The notes under the pieces were generated by a model. That model did no database searches. It saw only the letters and a program-made list of their open reading frames with translations, and was not told the origin of the DNA. This document shows positions 47,031 through 56,433 of a stretch of 64,000 bases of DNA, in pieces. Origin of the DNA: Nostoc calcicola FACHB-3891. Its GTDB lineage: Bacteria > Cyanobacteriota > Cyanobacteriia > Cyanobacteriales > Nostocaceae. Positions within the stretch are counted from its first letter, which is position 1. Each line of letters starts with the position of its first letter. Made by a program: the position numbers and the translations under genes. The DNA lies in contig NZ_JACJRQ010000005.1 in NCBI RefSeq assembly GCF_014697355.1, forward strand, positions 62,001-126,000. The letters run 5' to 3'.

Positions 47031-47664
47031 ATATTTATACCAATTTGTACATCTTTCCGTAACTTTCATTTTGAGGGGAGTGGGGAGTAGGGAAGAAAAA
47101 TTTATCACCAAAAAACCTTTTCCCACTCACCACTCCCCATTCCCTATTCCCCATCCTCAGATAAATCTTTTTACAAAAAACTTTAGGGTACTTCTGGAAC
47201 TCTAACACCACACAATGAAATCAATATAATAGCTAGTACTCTGTCAACCCAAAAATGCGCTTGTGAGGCCTGGGGAAAGGGGAAGGGGTAAAGGGTAAGG
47301 GATTTAAAACCTTTCCCCTTTCCCCTTTCCCCTTTACCCCGCTTGCGTCACGAAAGCGAACTGCTAGGACAGACTAATACTCCAATTTAAAAAGCCCTCC
47401 CTAAGCTATTCTGTAGCGTTTTGTAGGTCAGACTTCCTTTCTGTGGTAGATTTTACCCCGATGATTTTCTGGCTATACTAGTGGCTTAAGCCGATTGACT
47501 AAAAAGGACTCAGGACTACGGACTAGGTAATAACATTAAAAATACTATTTCCCAATCCCCAATCCCCAATCCCCTTTCTTGGGATTACAGAAACTTTATC
47601 AGTCGATCGCATTAACACTACAAAGTAAATTTAGATCAATTAAACGTCTTCTGAGTTAGCACCT
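47031..47664. repeat. 634-base gap with facing heptamer arrays
   Basis: Starts with TTATACCAATTTG, the end motif of a miniature element type seen at 21239. Two sets of facing arrays follow: GGGAGTGGGGAGTAGGG against CCACTCCCCATTCCC (47075-47155), and GGGGAAAGGGGAAGGGG against CCCCTTTCCCCTTTCCCC (47272-47340). A CCCAATCCCCAATCCCC array is at 47550-47575. No gene; the last 90 bases lead into the DUF1361 gene. Confidence 0.6.
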
Positions 47665-48327
47665 ATGAAAGAAGAATTGATAGCCAGAGTTGTACAGGTC
47701 TTACGAATTAATATGAGTTGGATGACTTGGAATTTATTTCTGGCTTTTATACCTTTAGCTTTGAGTGTATGGCTATTTCGCATTAAGCGTGGTGGTACTT
47801 GGCTTTGGTGGCTAGGATTCTTAGTTTTCTACGCATTCTTACCGAATGCACCATATTTGTTGACCGATGTCATTCATTTGATAGACGATATCCGCACAAT
47901 TCAATCTGTCTGGATGATTACTTTAGTACTAATTCCTGTGTATTTGCTAGTAATTTTATCTGGATTTCAAGCTTATGTAATATCCTTAATAAATTGGGGT
48001 TACTACTTACATCGTATCGGCAAGAGTGAATGGATTTGGCGGCTTGAATTGATTACCCATGCTCTCTGTGCTGTTGGTATTTATTGGGGGCGTTTCTTAC
48101 GTTTCAACAGTTGGGATTTTATTACTCAACCCGATGCTCTATTGACCAAAGGCGTTGAGGAAATTCTTGGTAAACAGCCATTGGTAATTATCGCTGTCAC
48201 CTTTGTGATACTTGTGGCACTGTACTGGATTATGAAACGAGTAACTTTGGGTTTTGTTGTGCAACCCCAAAATGGATATGCCATCAAAACACAACCAGCA
48301 AATCCTAACACTCACAACGCTGGATAA
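47665..48327 (+). CDS. DUF1361 integral membrane protein
   Basis: A 220-residue protein with about six membrane helices and the DUF1361 signature: WNLFLAFIPLALSVWLF, FLPNAPYLLTDVIHLI (about 70-86), GRFLRFNSWDFITQP (about 140-155). Members occur widely in bacteria; the Asn-Ala-Pro-Tyr and Asn-Ser-Trp-Asp motifs are conserved, but no function is known to me. No neighbouring gene in the same direction gives a hint. Confidence 0.85.
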   Translation: MKEELIARVVQVLRINMSWMTWNLFLAFIPLALSVWLFRIKRGGTWLWWLGFLVFYAFLPNAPYLLTDVIHLIDDIRTIQSVWMITLVLIPVYLLVILSGFQAYVISLINWGYYLHRIGKSEWIWRLELITHALCAVGIYWGRFLRFNSWDFITQPDALLTKGVEEILGKQPLVIIAVTFVILVALYWIMKRVTLGFVVQPQNGYAIKTQPANPNTHNAG

Positions 48328-48431
48328 GTCAAGTACCTACACCTCCCTTTCCTTTCCTAGATGAGATTTCGCAAACGAAACGCTAGCTGAATGGGTAGGT
48401 GTAGGTTTGTCGCCACAAAAACTAAACTAAT

Positions 48432-49286
48432 TCAATTACGAACCGCTTCTAACCAAGTCAGCAAATCAGCTAAACTAGTAAAATCTAACAGTACTTCGCT
48501 CAAATCTTCGAGAACAAGTAAAGGTAAACCAGAAATTGAGGAGCGTATTTCAATAGACACTTCTCCAAACCGCTTAGTTAACAGTCGGATAATGAGGTTA
48601 GCAGCTTCTTCCTGTCGTCCTTCTTCTCGTCCTTCTTCCTTGATTTCTCGGTAAACTCTCGTTTCCTTGAGTGTTATTCCTAGCATTGACTCTACCTCAG
48701 TTAGAGTTAATTTTTCAAACTTGTACAGCATGATCGTTGTAATCATGTCTATTATGGCGCGACTCCCTTGTTGAGATACTTCTTGATTAGTTCTTGTCAA
48801 CAAATACCTTGCTTCTTCTGATGCTTGTTCTGACTCCACCGTAGTCAGTACCATGAGTGCTACCCATAGAGGTAAAGAGCGAATATCTCCCAACTCATCC
48901 AAATACACCCGATGCACTTGGTTTCCATTGAGTAATGTTCGATGTGGATGAATATCGCTTTGTTCGATATTGCCTGAAGGGTAAATAATCACTGCTTGCC
49001 AATCACTAAATCTAGCACGGTTGCGGTAGAAATACAGCGAGGATTCGGCGAATAGCCTTTCGTAAAGCTGTTCATCTTTTTGAAATTGTACCTCGCAGAA
49101 ATATACAACTCCTGCACCTTCGTTTTCTGGTGGGAGAAACACCCCATCTATTTCAAATTTAGGCTCTTTGACAGCTACCGAATCAAATCGGTAAGCATCT
49201 GCATTTATCGGTGGATTTGTCAAGAGTTCAAATAGCAAAGTCGGAGATTGTTGAAACAGTTTGTAAAATATTGAATCTCGACGCAT
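48432..49286 (-). CDS. Rpn/DUF2887-type PD-(D/E)XK nuclease-like protein
   Basis: A 284-residue protein of the Rpn (recombination-promoting nuclease)/DUF2887 group, abundant in filamentous cyanobacteria. It starts MRRDSIFYKLFQQSPTLLF. The nuclease core shows EIDGVFLPP (Asp) and VVYFCEVQFQKDEQLYERLF (Glu-X-Gln), the PD-(D/E)XK-like set. The C-terminal part is a helical region with REEGRQEEAANLIIRLLTKRFG, typical of this group. Members resemble transposase-linked nucleases and are often multicopy. No mobile-element ends are visible next to it. Confidence 0.82.
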   Translation of the reverse strand: MRRDSIFYKLFQQSPTLLFELLTNPPINADAYRFDSVAVKEPKFEIDGVFLPPENEGAGVVYFCEVQFQKDEQLYERLFAESSLYFYRNRARFSDWQAVIIYPSGNIEQSDIHPHRTLLNGNQVHRVYLDELGDIRSLPLWVALMVLTTVESEQASEEARYLLTRTNQEVSQQGSRAIIDMITTIMLYKFEKLTLTEVESMLGITLKETRVYREIKEEGREEGRQEEAANLIIRLLTKRFGEVSIEIRSSISGLPLLVLEDLSEVLLDFTSLADLLTWLEAVRN

Positions 49287-49660
49287 GAAGTATTCTATTT
49301 AATGTATTTGTTCAAGCTGCAATACATTGAATCACACACTACCTCACATTGCTATTACATTGTTGAGGGTAGACGCTGCATCGGCTTTTAATCGGACATC
49401 GCACATCTATAAACTGAGTTTTAGACAGAAGCGATCGCTAAATTTTATCAATTCAGCACCACTACATCTGTAACTTTTTCTAACTCTATAATAAATCGGC
49501 GTATTCCAATCAACTTAGAAGTACTATTTTTTTTCCATCTAAAGAAGGGTATACACGCTAGCTAATTCCGTGTCAAAAGAAAGATGCAGCTTTACAACGT
49601 CAGATTTGAAATGAATCTAGGTTGTTTAGTTTTTATTGACTGAGATCGGAGTTGAAGAAT
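49287..49660. promoter_or_regulatory. Divergent region between the Rpn-type gene and the baeRF gene
   Basis: About 370 bases that separate two divergent genes and must contain both promoters. A GCGATCGC octamer lies at 49430-49437. A GGAG ribosome-binding site 9 bases before 49661 supports the ATG there over the TTG at 49652. No other feature is seen. Confidence 0.35.
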
Positions 49661-50857
49661 ATGAATCTATTATCTATTGATGAACTCAAAACTTTAGCAG
49701 AAAATTCTCAATCCCCATGTATTTCTCTGTATATGCCGATGCAAAAAGCGGGGCCAGAGGTTCGACAAAACCCCATTCGGTTCAAAAATTTAATCCGTGA
49801 AGCTGAGGAACGCTTAGATGCGATGTCTAGCGACAAGCCGCAAGGTGTCTACGCAATTCGCCATACTGAAGCCCTAAATCTTCTCCAGCCAGCGATGGAA
49901 CTAGATACGAGTGATTTTTGGGAACACCAAGACCACGGGCTAGTAATATTTATTTCTTTGCAAGTGTTTCGCTACTACCAACTGCCAATGGAATTTCCAG
50001 AATTGGTAGTTGTGAGCGATCGCTTCCACTTGAAACCACTGCTACATTTGCTCAATAATGATGGTAGCTTCTACGTCCTAGCTCTGAGCCAAAAGGATGT
50101 CAAGTTTTTTGAGGGAACTCGTTACAGCCTCAAGCAAATAGAAATCGAAAGTATGCCCAAGAGTTTAGATGAAACTCTCTTAGAAGATGAAATTCAAAAA
50201 GGGGTGCAGCATCGAATCGGCACATCTAAAAGGGGAGCTGCCAATGCTTCTTCACACCCCGGTACATTTCACGGGCAAGGAAGTCCCGACAGAGATAAGC
50301 ATCAGGAAGATATTCTCCAATTTTGTTACGCTGTTGATACAGCATTACATGAAAAATTACGCGAGCAAAAAGCACCTTTAGTTTTGGCTGGGGTTGAATA
50401 TCTTTTCCCGATTTATCAACAAGCAAATACTTACAATCATTTGGTGGAAGAACCCCTTACAGGTAATCCGGAATTCATCAAGCCGGAAGAATTACAAGAC
50501 CAAGCTTGGCACATTGTTGAACCTTTGTTTCATCAACATCAAAAGCAAGTAATGGAACTTTATCAACAACTAGCTGGTGAAGGTACTGGTAAAGCTTCTA
50601 GTAATCTCAACGAAATTATTTCAGCTGCTTATTACCAAAGAGTTGATTATTTGTTTGTGCCAGTGGGACAGCAGATTTGGGGTAAACTCGATCCAGAAAC
50701 AATGGCTGTAGATTTACACCCAAAACCAGAACCGGAAGACTACGATTTATTAGATTTTGCTGCCATTCATACACTTTTAAATGGTGGACAAGTGTACACT
50801 GTGGAGCCAGACAAAATGCCAAATGACGCATCAGCAGCAGCAATTTTCCGATTTTGA
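49661..50857 (+). CDS. baeRF3-type (bacterial archaeo-eukaryotic release factor-like) protein
   Basis: A 398-residue protein. PCISLYMPMQKAGPEVRQNP and FKNLIREAEERLDAM near the N-terminus are typical of the baeRF group, relatives of eRF1/Pelota thought to act on ribosomes. VEYLFPIYQQANTYNHLVEE and the C-terminal LLNGGQVYTVEPDKMPNDA are also family-like. A role in ribosome rescue or stress is suspected for the family, not established. The ATG at 49661 is preferred over an upstream TTG. Confidence 0.72.
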   Translation: MNLLSIDELKTLAENSQSPCISLYMPMQKAGPEVRQNPIRFKNLIREAEERLDAMSSDKPQGVYAIRHTEALNLLQPAMELDTSDFWEHQDHGLVIFISLQVFRYYQLPMEFPELVVVSDRFHLKPLLHLLNNDGSFYVLALSQKDVKFFEGTRYSLKQIEIESMPKSLDETLLEDEIQKGVQHRIGTSKRGAANASSHPGTFHGQGSPDRDKHQEDILQFCYAVDTALHEKLREQKAPLVLAGVEYLFPIYQQANTYNHLVEEPLTGNPEFIKPEELQDQAWHIVEPLFHQHQKQVMELYQQLAGEGTGKASSNLNEIISAAYYQRVDYLFVPVGQQIWGKLDPETMAVDLHPKPEPEDYDLLDFAAIHTLLNGGQVYTVEPDKMPNDASAAAIFRF

Positions 50858-51026
50858 TTTTGTTGTTTTTTCTAGCAGGCAATAGGTAACAGGCTTGAAA
50901 GCTTGTTGATTTTAAGATTTTCCAATCAGTTAATGTCTTATACCAGCCCTAAATAATTCGTGAAAAAAATCTATTGCCTATTGCCTATTGCCTATTCCCC
51001 ACTCCCTACTCCCTACTCCCTCAACC
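50858..51026. repeat. TTGCCTA/CTCCCTA heptamer array between convergent genes
   Basis: Bases 50970-51020 are a tandem run of CTATTGC heptamers passing into CTCCCTA heptamers. It lies between two stop codons facing each other, so it may form the 3' structure for both transcripts. Confidence 0.6.
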
Positions 51027-53234
51027 TTAACCATTTTCACAGTCCATCTTCACCATACAATTCCTCCCTTGTGCTTTTGCCTGATAGAGTCCTTGGTCAG
51101 CAGCAGCAATTAAGGTTGCGGGAGATGATTGACTATGAGGAGTGATTGTTGCTACGCCAAGACTGAGGGTAATGAATTCACTGACTTGAGAATTGGGATG
51201 AGGCAGTTGTAATGCCCTAATATTAGTCTGGATTTCTTTGGCAACTGCAACAGCTTCTTCGACACCAGTATTTGGTAAAATCACTGCAAACTCTTCTCCA
51301 CCATACCGAGCAACTAAATCAGCAGGATGTTTAACTGTCTGAGAGATTGCTTGGGCAACGTGTCTGAGTGCATCATCTCCTGCGAGATGTCCGTGAGTAT
51401 CGTTATAAACTTTAAAGTAATCTACATCACACAAAATCAAAGACAGTGAGGCTTGCTCTCGTGCCAATCGTTGCCATTCGGCGTTGAAGGTGTCATCAAA
51501 GCAGCGGCGATTTGCCACTTGGGTAAGACCATCGGAAGAAGCAAGGCGCTGTAATTCTTGGTTTGCTTGTTGTAATTGGTGGTAAAGTTCTGATTGCTGA
51601 ATGGCGATCGCAGCTTGGCTTGCTAGCTGGTTAAATAAGTTAATCTCCGATTGCTCCCATACCCTACTGTTAGAGCATTGGTGAGCAATCAATAGTCCCC
51701 ACAAACGCTTTTGCTGCAAGATGGGCACCACAAGGTTCGCCCGAATTTGCAAACTCCGCAGCAGTTCAACATGACACGGCGATAGTCCACCAGTTTCAAT
51801 GTCTTCGATCGCTCTACTATTACCTTGTTGGTAGTAATTTGCACGGGTAGATTGAAAGCATGTGTCCATCACATGAAATCCCAGAATGGACATGCACCCA
51901 GGTGCTAAAGATTCTACTGCAACTAACCCACTCCAGTCTGGCTTAAACTGATAAATCACTACTCGGTCTACATCAAACAATTGTCTTACCTCGTCTGCCG
52001 TGGTTTGCAAAATTTCATCTAACTCCAAGGATTGGCGAATGCGCTGGGTGACAGCTGCGACAATTCGCTCGAACTGACTTTGCTGTTGGACGCGCTGCTC
52101 AATTTGCTTAGGAGATGAGGATGCCACAGTTAACGTCAGGGCATCAAAGTGAGGGGTTGTAGTGCTAGGCACAGCAGTCGGTGTGGCAATCAAATAGCCT
52201 TGAGCAAATGTTGCGCCTCGTTCTCGCAGCCAGTTCAGTTCTTCAATGCACTCAATTCCTTCGGCGACGGTTTGGATGTTTAATTTTTGAGTAATCTCTA
52301 GAAGCTTTTCAGTAATCGAGGCTTTATACAAGTCTTGATGCACATCTCGAATTAACTGCATATCTAACTTGATAAAATCTGGTCGTAACTGATGCAGCAA
52401 ATTCAGGCTGGAATAGCCAGAACCAAGGTCATCAAGGGCAACTAAAAACCCAGTATCCCGGTAGTATTGAATCACAGCTTTGAGGTGGGCTAAATCTTGA
52501 GGATTGTCTGATTCCACGACTTCAAAGACAACCCGTTCGTGTTCAATGCCTGCTCGATCGATTGCTTCTACCGTACTGCGTAGGCAATAAACAGGGTCAT
52601 AAAGCGCAGTTGGTGAAAAATTGATGAAAATTCGCCCACTCACTTGATGACGGGTAAATTGCTTGATTGTGTTGAGGCGAGCAAGTCGGTCAAGTTGTGG
52701 TAAAAGTCCAGCTTCGCCTGCTAACTCCAGGATTGGTTCCGGTGGTACTAAATTGCCTTGTTCATCCAGCCCCCGCAACAGCGATTCATATCCATAAATC
52801 TGAGATGTATCCTGAATTGAGACAATCGGTTGAAAGTAACTGGTGAATCGTTCCCTTGCCAACATTTCCACTAACCAATCGGACTGACTGAACTTAATAA
52901 ACCGTTGCAATGAGGCAATATCACTAAAATCTTGGAGTTGAGGTTGGATAGCACCTTGAATCAAAAGGACTTGCGTCTCTCTTAATTCTCTTGGTGCAAG
53001 GAATTGAGCCAAGTTACGGGCAATTTCTTGAGCCTGTCCAGGTTTACAGTTCAAACTCAGGCCTGGTCGCTGGTGCATCAGCTCATACTCAACGCCTAAT
53101 TGCTGTAGGTATGAAGTGACTTTTGTCAGAGTATGCGAAACCGGGAACCAGAGAAAAAGTCTGCCTGCTTCCCCAGTTTGGCAGCGAATATTATAACAAG
53201 CACAAGTATTGGAGATAGGACATCTTTGGCTCAT
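51027..53234 (-). CDS. EAL - GAF (cyanobacteriochrome-like) - GGDEF protein
   Basis: A 735-residue soluble protein. An N-terminal Cys-rich segment (MSQRCPISNTCACYNIRC) and a region to residue 120 precede an EAL domain (about 130-365) with ESL at 150-152, INFSPTAL, LDDLGSGYSS, IKLDMQL and TVAEGIE, which keeps its catalytic set. A GAF domain (about 395-545) has DTCF with Cys459 and a Cys487-His488 pair 28 residues later, the DXCF cyanobacteriochrome signature. A GGDEF domain (about 570-725) has an intact GGEEF near 645. It should make or break cyclic di-GMP in response to light or a bound bilin; photochemistry is inferred. EAL-first, GGDEF-last order is unusual. Confidence 0.85.
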   Translation of the reverse strand: MSQRCPISNTCACYNIRCQTGEAGRLFLWFPVSHTLTKVTSYLQQLGVEYELMHQRPGLSLNCKPGQAQEIARNLAQFLAPRELRETQVLLIQGAIQPQLQDFSDIASLQRFIKFSQSDWLVEMLARERFTSYFQPIVSIQDTSQIYGYESLLRGLDEQGNLVPPEPILELAGEAGLLPQLDRLARLNTIKQFTRHQVSGRIFINFSPTALYDPVYCLRSTVEAIDRAGIEHERVVFEVVESDNPQDLAHLKAVIQYYRDTGFLVALDDLGSGYSSLNLLHQLRPDFIKLDMQLIRDVHQDLYKASITEKLLEITQKLNIQTVAEGIECIEELNWLRERGATFAQGYLIATPTAVPSTTTPHFDALTLTVASSSPKQIEQRVQQQSQFERIVAAVTQRIRQSLELDEILQTTADEVRQLFDVDRVVIYQFKPDWSGLVAVESLAPGCMSILGFHVMDTCFQSTRANYYQQGNSRAIEDIETGGLSPCHVELLRSLQIRANLVVPILQQKRLWGLLIAHQCSNSRVWEQSEINLFNQLASQAAIAIQQSELYHQLQQANQELQRLASSDGLTQVANRRCFDDTFNAEWQRLAREQASLSLILCDVDYFKVYNDTHGHLAGDDALRHVAQAISQTVKHPADLVARYGGEEFAVILPNTGVEEAVAVAKEIQTNIRALQLPHPNSQVSEFITLSLGVATITPHSQSSPATLIAAADQGLYQAKAQGRNCMVKMDCENG

Positions 53235-53822
53235 TGGTAACTACCTTGCTCAATCCGATTTATTTAGTGTTCCCATAGATTTTGCTGTAAAAAATAAACT
53301 AGAGTTCAAGTAGATAAAGATTTCATGAGAAATGCAACTAGGAGAAATATTAAGAAGTTCAAAATTAAAAATAAGTATTGATAGATTTTCCATTCCTTCG
53401 GGGAAAATCATCTAGAATCCTGGAAAAATAAAACTTTTAATAACAACACTGATTTAAGCAATTCTGTTAAAAAATAAGCGTTCAAAATCTCCCTCTATCT
53501 ACAGTTAAAAAATTGGTGATTATTTTTCTTTTACCATACTGACGTAAGATCAATAATTACGAATTACAAATTACAAATTATGAATTAGTATCAGTCTGCG
53601 CTATCTAAGTGCGATCGCAGATCGATACCAATATTTATTTTTATAGAAATAGCACTTTGCAGGTGAGTTCTACGGGTCATATCATGTCCCCCTAATTAGT
53701 CGAATAAATTTCTTACTTTCCAAACATCTTCTCAGAGCGATACCTTCTCTACGAGACGCTCCGCCAACGCAAGAGTTTTCTACTGATGTTTGATAGAATA
53801 CTTTCCAAACATCCTCTAACCC
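53235..53822. promoter_or_regulatory. 590-base gap upstream of the EAL-GAF-GGDEF gene
   Basis: The first 300 bases are AT-rich and must carry the promoter of the leftward EAL gene. Bases 53555-53590 hold an AATTACGAATTACAAATT array. A GAGCGATACCTTCTCTACGAGACGC repeat word is near 53735. No gene is supported; small open frames here are not credible. Confidence 0.4.
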
Positions 53823-56201
53823 TTATCCTCTCTGCCCCTCTGTCTGTTGTTGACGACGCGCTGCTGCTAAAATTATCCGTTGTTCAGCACGTGCGATCGC
53901 CTTATATGTCCGCTCGATCGCTTCGGGTTCCACAGAAATGGAAGTTATGCCCCATTCCACTAACCGATCGATAATTTCCGGATAAAGGGCTGGTGCTTGA
54001 CCGCAGATTGAACAAGGTATGCCAGCATTTTTAGCCATCTGGATGAGTTGAGCGATCGCACTCATAACTGCTGGATGACGCTCATTAAATACTTTTGCTA
54101 GCTGTCCTTGTTCTCGATCTACTCCGAGCAATAATTGGGTCAGGTCATTTGTACCAATGGAAATTCCGGCTACGCCTGCTTTGGCATATTCTGGCAATAA
54201 AAACAGTACGCTTGGCACTTCTGCCATGATCCACAATTCAAATTCTGCCACCTGGGTTAAAAGAGCTTGCTCAACTTTATGCCGACAAAAGACAAATTCT
54301 TCCACAGTCCGAACAAAAGGTAGTAGCAAATGGATATTGCTATAGCCAGATTGCTGTACGCTTGCTAAGGCTTTCAGTTCCAACTCAAACACAATCGGAT
54401 TTCGTACATAGCTGAAAGTGCCGCGTTCGCCTAACATCGATTGTGAAGAAGATTGTAAACTATCACTCAATGAAGGCAAATCTGGCGATCGCCAATCTAA
54501 AGAACGATAAAAAACTGGTCTTGGTGCAAAAGCACGAGCAAACTGCATAATTTGGTCAGACCAACGCTCTAACAATTCTGCTTGACGCCCGCCTAAAATC
54601 CAACTATGAGGATGTTGCCCATCTAATATATTGAGTACCATCAATTCTGAGCGCAACAATCCTACCCCATCCACAGGCAAGCTTTTTACCTGCTCTATCA
54701 GGCTGGACTGACTCAAGTTAACCAACAGTTTGGTAGCAATCATAGGTAGAGCAAAGGGGGATGAGGAGGATGAGGGAGATGAGGGGGTATTTACTCCTCG
54801 CTCTCCCTTATCTCCCCCATCTTCCCTATCTCCCTTATCTCCCTCATCTCTGGCTTCTTCTTTGATCCGATAAACTTCTCCTCTGTCGCCATCAAGCAAC
54901 AGCCGTTCGCCAGTTTGAATTAAGCTTGTAGCTGATTTTGCGTTCACTACTGCTGCTATACCTAATTCTCTGGCCAGAATTGCAGCGTGGCTGGTTAGTC
55001 CTCCTTGTTCAGTGATAATACCAGCAACTTGTTGCAATAATGGTAACCAATCAGGTGTAATTGTTGGTACTACTAAAATTACTCCTTTTGGGATTTGTTC
55101 GGGTTTTTGGTGGGAATTCATCATTACTAAAGCATTTGCCACAGTACGTCCTCCTGAGGCTGCAAGTCCCCTGATGAAGTGTAAATGGGGAATTACAGAT
55201 TTGGGAGTATTCACTTGTGTAAGGTAAAGCTTGCTAGATGTGGTTGTGCTAGCGATAGTCCATTTAATGGTAAAGGTTTTACCTAGTTCAGTTATTAATT
55301 GAGTTCCCAGACCAATTATTTGTTGTACGTATTCTGGTTGTAAAGCATACTGTTTTTGTTGGGCTTCCTGAAGTACGTAAGTAATCAGACAAGTTTTATC
55401 TGGTGTTGGGGCTGAGTCCGTCAGAGGTTGGGAAAAAATTGTAGAGGAAGCATCATCAACATCATAAGCCAGCATTTTATTGCCGAGCTGTTGCTCTAGG
55501 ATAACCCCAGTTTCATTTTGAATGTAGTACACATCTGGCAATACTTCGCCTTGAGCGATCGCAATTCCTAATCCCCAAGCGGCTTCAATTTCCCACCCAG
55601 AGGGGTCGGCTTTTAGCAAACCACTGGCGATCGCATTTTCCACAGGTTGCACCAAAATTCCGAGATTAATTTGTTGCAGGTTAATTCCTGTGTGTTGCCA
55701 ATACAATAAACTTCTGGCACGAAATATTTGACTCCAGGTACGTTTTAATGCCAGAGCGATCGCTTCTTCTTGACAATGACAAAATACTGATTCTAGCAAC
55801 CCAGATATATTTACTGGAATCTGTGTGGTATTTGCTACTGACAAACTAGGTCGAAAAATCAAACAGTTAGTTTGCCATTCTCTGGCTGCTGTGAAAATTC
55901 TACTTACCCACTGCTGTGGCACAGTTGCAGTGAGAATTTCTTCGCGCAAACGCCCAGCCACCTGCTGAAGTTGACGCCAATTACTGACATCTAAGTGTAA
56001 CGAAGAGTGAGGTAAGTCAGCAACTAATGACTCTGAACTGTTGAGATTTTCGAGAAATTGCCGCAAAATTTCTGCCGAAACGACAAAACCAGGCACCACC
56101 GGATAGCCACGTTGGATAATTCTGCTTAAGTAAAACGCTTTGTCACCTACTTTGGTGCGGTCTTGTAGTTGAATTTGGTCTAGCCAGTAGAGTTTTTCCA
56201 C
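53823..56201 (-). CDS. Phosphoenolpyruvate synthase-like protein, PEP-utilising
   Basis: A 792-residue protein resembling PEP synthase. The PPDK_N domain starts GDKAFYLSRIIQRGYPVVPGF. The phosphohistidine domain has EQGGLTSHAAILARELGIA near residue 400, and the PEP-binding barrel has LLRSELMVL, VDREQGQLAKVF, ISIGTNDLTQ and CSICGQAPA. In the N-terminal ATP-grasp region the expected RSSATAEDLP reads FRPSLSVANTTQIP, so ATP binding may be altered. About 30 residues between the His domain and barrel (DEGDKGDREDGGDKGERG...) are encoded by an inverted GATGAGGG/CCCTCATC repeat. GTG start. It may be a degenerate regulator rather than a full enzyme. Confidence 0.75.
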   Translation of the reverse strand: MEKLYWLDQIQLQDRTKVGDKAFYLSRIIQRGYPVVPGFVVSAEILRQFLENLNSSESLVADLPHSSLHLDVSNWRQLQQVAGRLREEILTATVPQQWVSRIFTAAREWQTNCLIFRPSLSVANTTQIPVNISGLLESVFCHCQEEAIALALKRTWSQIFRARSLLYWQHTGINLQQINLGILVQPVENAIASGLLKADPSGWEIEAAWGLGIAIAQGEVLPDVYYIQNETGVILEQQLGNKMLAYDVDDASSTIFSQPLTDSAPTPDKTCLITYVLQEAQQKQYALQPEYVQQIIGLGTQLITELGKTFTIKWTIASTTTSSKLYLTQVNTPKSVIPHLHFIRGLAASGGRTVANALVMMNSHQKPEQIPKGVILVVPTITPDWLPLLQQVAGIITEQGGLTSHAAILARELGIAAVVNAKSATSLIQTGERLLLDGDRGEVYRIKEEARDEGDKGDREDGGDKGERGVNTPSSPSSSSSPFALPMIATKLLVNLSQSSLIEQVKSLPVDGVGLLRSELMVLNILDGQHPHSWILGGRQAELLERWSDQIMQFARAFAPRPVFYRSLDWRSPDLPSLSDSLQSSSQSMLGERGTFSYVRNPIVFELELKALASVQQSGYSNIHLLLPFVRTVEEFVFCRHKVEQALLTQVAEFELWIMAEVPSVLFLLPEYAKAGVAGISIGTNDLTQLLLGVDREQGQLAKVFNERHPAVMSAIAQLIQMAKNAGIPCSICGQAPALYPEIIDRLVEWGITSISVEPEAIERTYKAIARAEQRIILAAARRQQQTEGQRG
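54757..54850. repeat. Inverted low-complexity repeat inserted in the PEP-synthase-like gene
   Basis: GAGGATGAGGGAGATGAGGG (54765-54785) faces CTCCCTTATCTCCCTCATC (54831-54850) across about 45 bases of the same purine/pyrimidine-rich type. It keeps the reading frame and codes for an Asp/Gly/Lys/Glu- then Ser/Pro-rich linker. The repeat is of the kind found between genes elsewhere in the window. Confidence 0.65.
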
Positions 56202-56433
56202 TCAATTTGTTAGTTGTCAGTTATCTATTCGTAGCCACAGCCATTCTTGATTTCAGAATGTAAACCTATATTTATTGACCAAAATAATATCTTATTGGCA
56301 AAGAATTCTCACAGAGGTCTAAAATCAGGTAATGTTTAAATCGTCACCTGATTGGATTCTAAATTCTGTATTCTCTTAAAAGCTATATTACCAATTAACC
56401 TAGTAAATATAATTATCCCTACCAAAACTAACC
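56202..56433. promoter_or_regulatory. Divergent region between the PEP-synthase-like gene and mgtC
   Basis: A 232-base AT-rich spacer. TATATT and TATAAT words occur on both strands. No hairpin or M-box-like structure could be recognised. Confidence 0.3.

Noticed and set aside
48432..49286. Insertion sequence carrying the Rpn-type gene
   Set aside because: No terminal inverted repeats or target duplication flank the gene; treated as a resident nuclease-like gene.
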